Below, piece after piece: positions 18,304-18,401 of a DNA stretch of 18,401 nt. Below the pieces are notes generated by a model. That model saw nothing but the letters and a program-made list of their open reading frames with translations, was not told where the DNA came from and did not search any database. How positions within the stretch are numbered: the first letter of the stretch is position 1; each line of letters begins with the position of its first letter. Source of the stretch: an uncultured Eubacteriales bacterium (lineage in GTDB: Bacteria; Bacillota; Clostridia; Christensenellales; CAG-917); the NCBI GenBank assembly GCA_900550855.1, contig URTQ01000009.1, forward strand, positions 1 to 18,401, given 5' to 3'. Both the position numbers and the translations under genes were made by a program.

Positions 18304-18401
18304 TGGCGCAAGCGAGCGAATAACTTCGTCAGATACGCCTTGTCAATGGTAATTAATAATTAATAATGAATAATTAATAATTGCGGAAGGCGAAGCCTTA
18401 A
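18304..18401. repeat. AT-rich repeat-like intergenic element at window edge
   Basis: After the terminator there is a weak GGCG...CGCC dyad (18305-18339). It is followed by an almost pure A/T block with the 11-mer AATTAATAATT twice (18351-18361 and 18372-18382), then a 5-bp hairpin AAGGC-GAA-GCCTT (18387-18399). Base composition differs sharply from the surrounding genes. It resembles the dispersed short repeats or MITE-like elements common in uncultured Bacillota, but only one copy is visible and its far end is outside the window. Confidence 0.4.

Noticed and set aside
18351..18382. CRISPR array
   Set aside because: The two 11-base repeats are pure A/T with a 10-base A/T spacer; there are no longer repeats, regular spacers or cas genes.

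Overview
The window is a compact bacterial chromosome segment. Nearly all genes are on the + strand, packed with 0-20 base gaps or small overlaps, use the standard code (TGA is a stop) and are often preceded by AGGAGG-like ribosome sites. The extended -10 promoters, the Enterococcus-type V-ATPase operon, the DUF3737 protein, QueH and the PepSY/ECF module all point to a Bacillota, probably an uncultured gut-type Clostridia relative. The lineage is an inference; no marker gene here fixes it.

Bases 1-9190 hold one long operon. A near-consensus promoter (36-64) starts rpiB, which is followed 3 bases later by a V/A-type ATPase operon in the order H(G)-I-K-E-C-F-A-B-D. This is the gene order of the Enterococcus hirae ntp operon, with its ntpH and ntpJ tail absent. 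The K rotor subunit keeps all five residues that bind Na+ in E. hirae NtpK, so the complex probably moves Na+. A weak hairpin ends the operon and overlaps the promoter of a DUF3737 beta-helix protein (9216-10079), which has its own strong terminator.

Bases 10138-12297 form a self-contained signalling cassette: an ECF-like promoter, a lipoprotein with three clear PepSY repeats and a fourth degenerate one, an ECF sigma factor, and a one-pass membrane protein with a cytoplasmic N-terminus and an extracellular PepSY-like domain (probable anti-sigma factor). A symmetrical terminator separates this cassette from the convergent gene queH (tRNA queuosine synthesis, - strand).

Bases 13055-18094 carry an ABC exporter operon: a LolD/MacB-type ATPase, an 806-residue permease with two FtsX-like halves, and a 598-residue lipoprotein I cannot assign to a family. 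A 16-bp hairpin lies between the ATPase and permease genes.

The last 307 bases contain no conventional gene. They hold a perfect TTGACA-17-TAGAAT promoter, a short transcribed region ending in a strong intrinsic terminator (a candidate small RNA or 32-codon ORF), and then AT-rich repeat-like DNA running off the window edge. The best candidates for something undescribed are the PepSY-lipoprotein/ECF/PepSY-anti-sigma circuit and the small promoter-to-terminator unit at 18101-18301.
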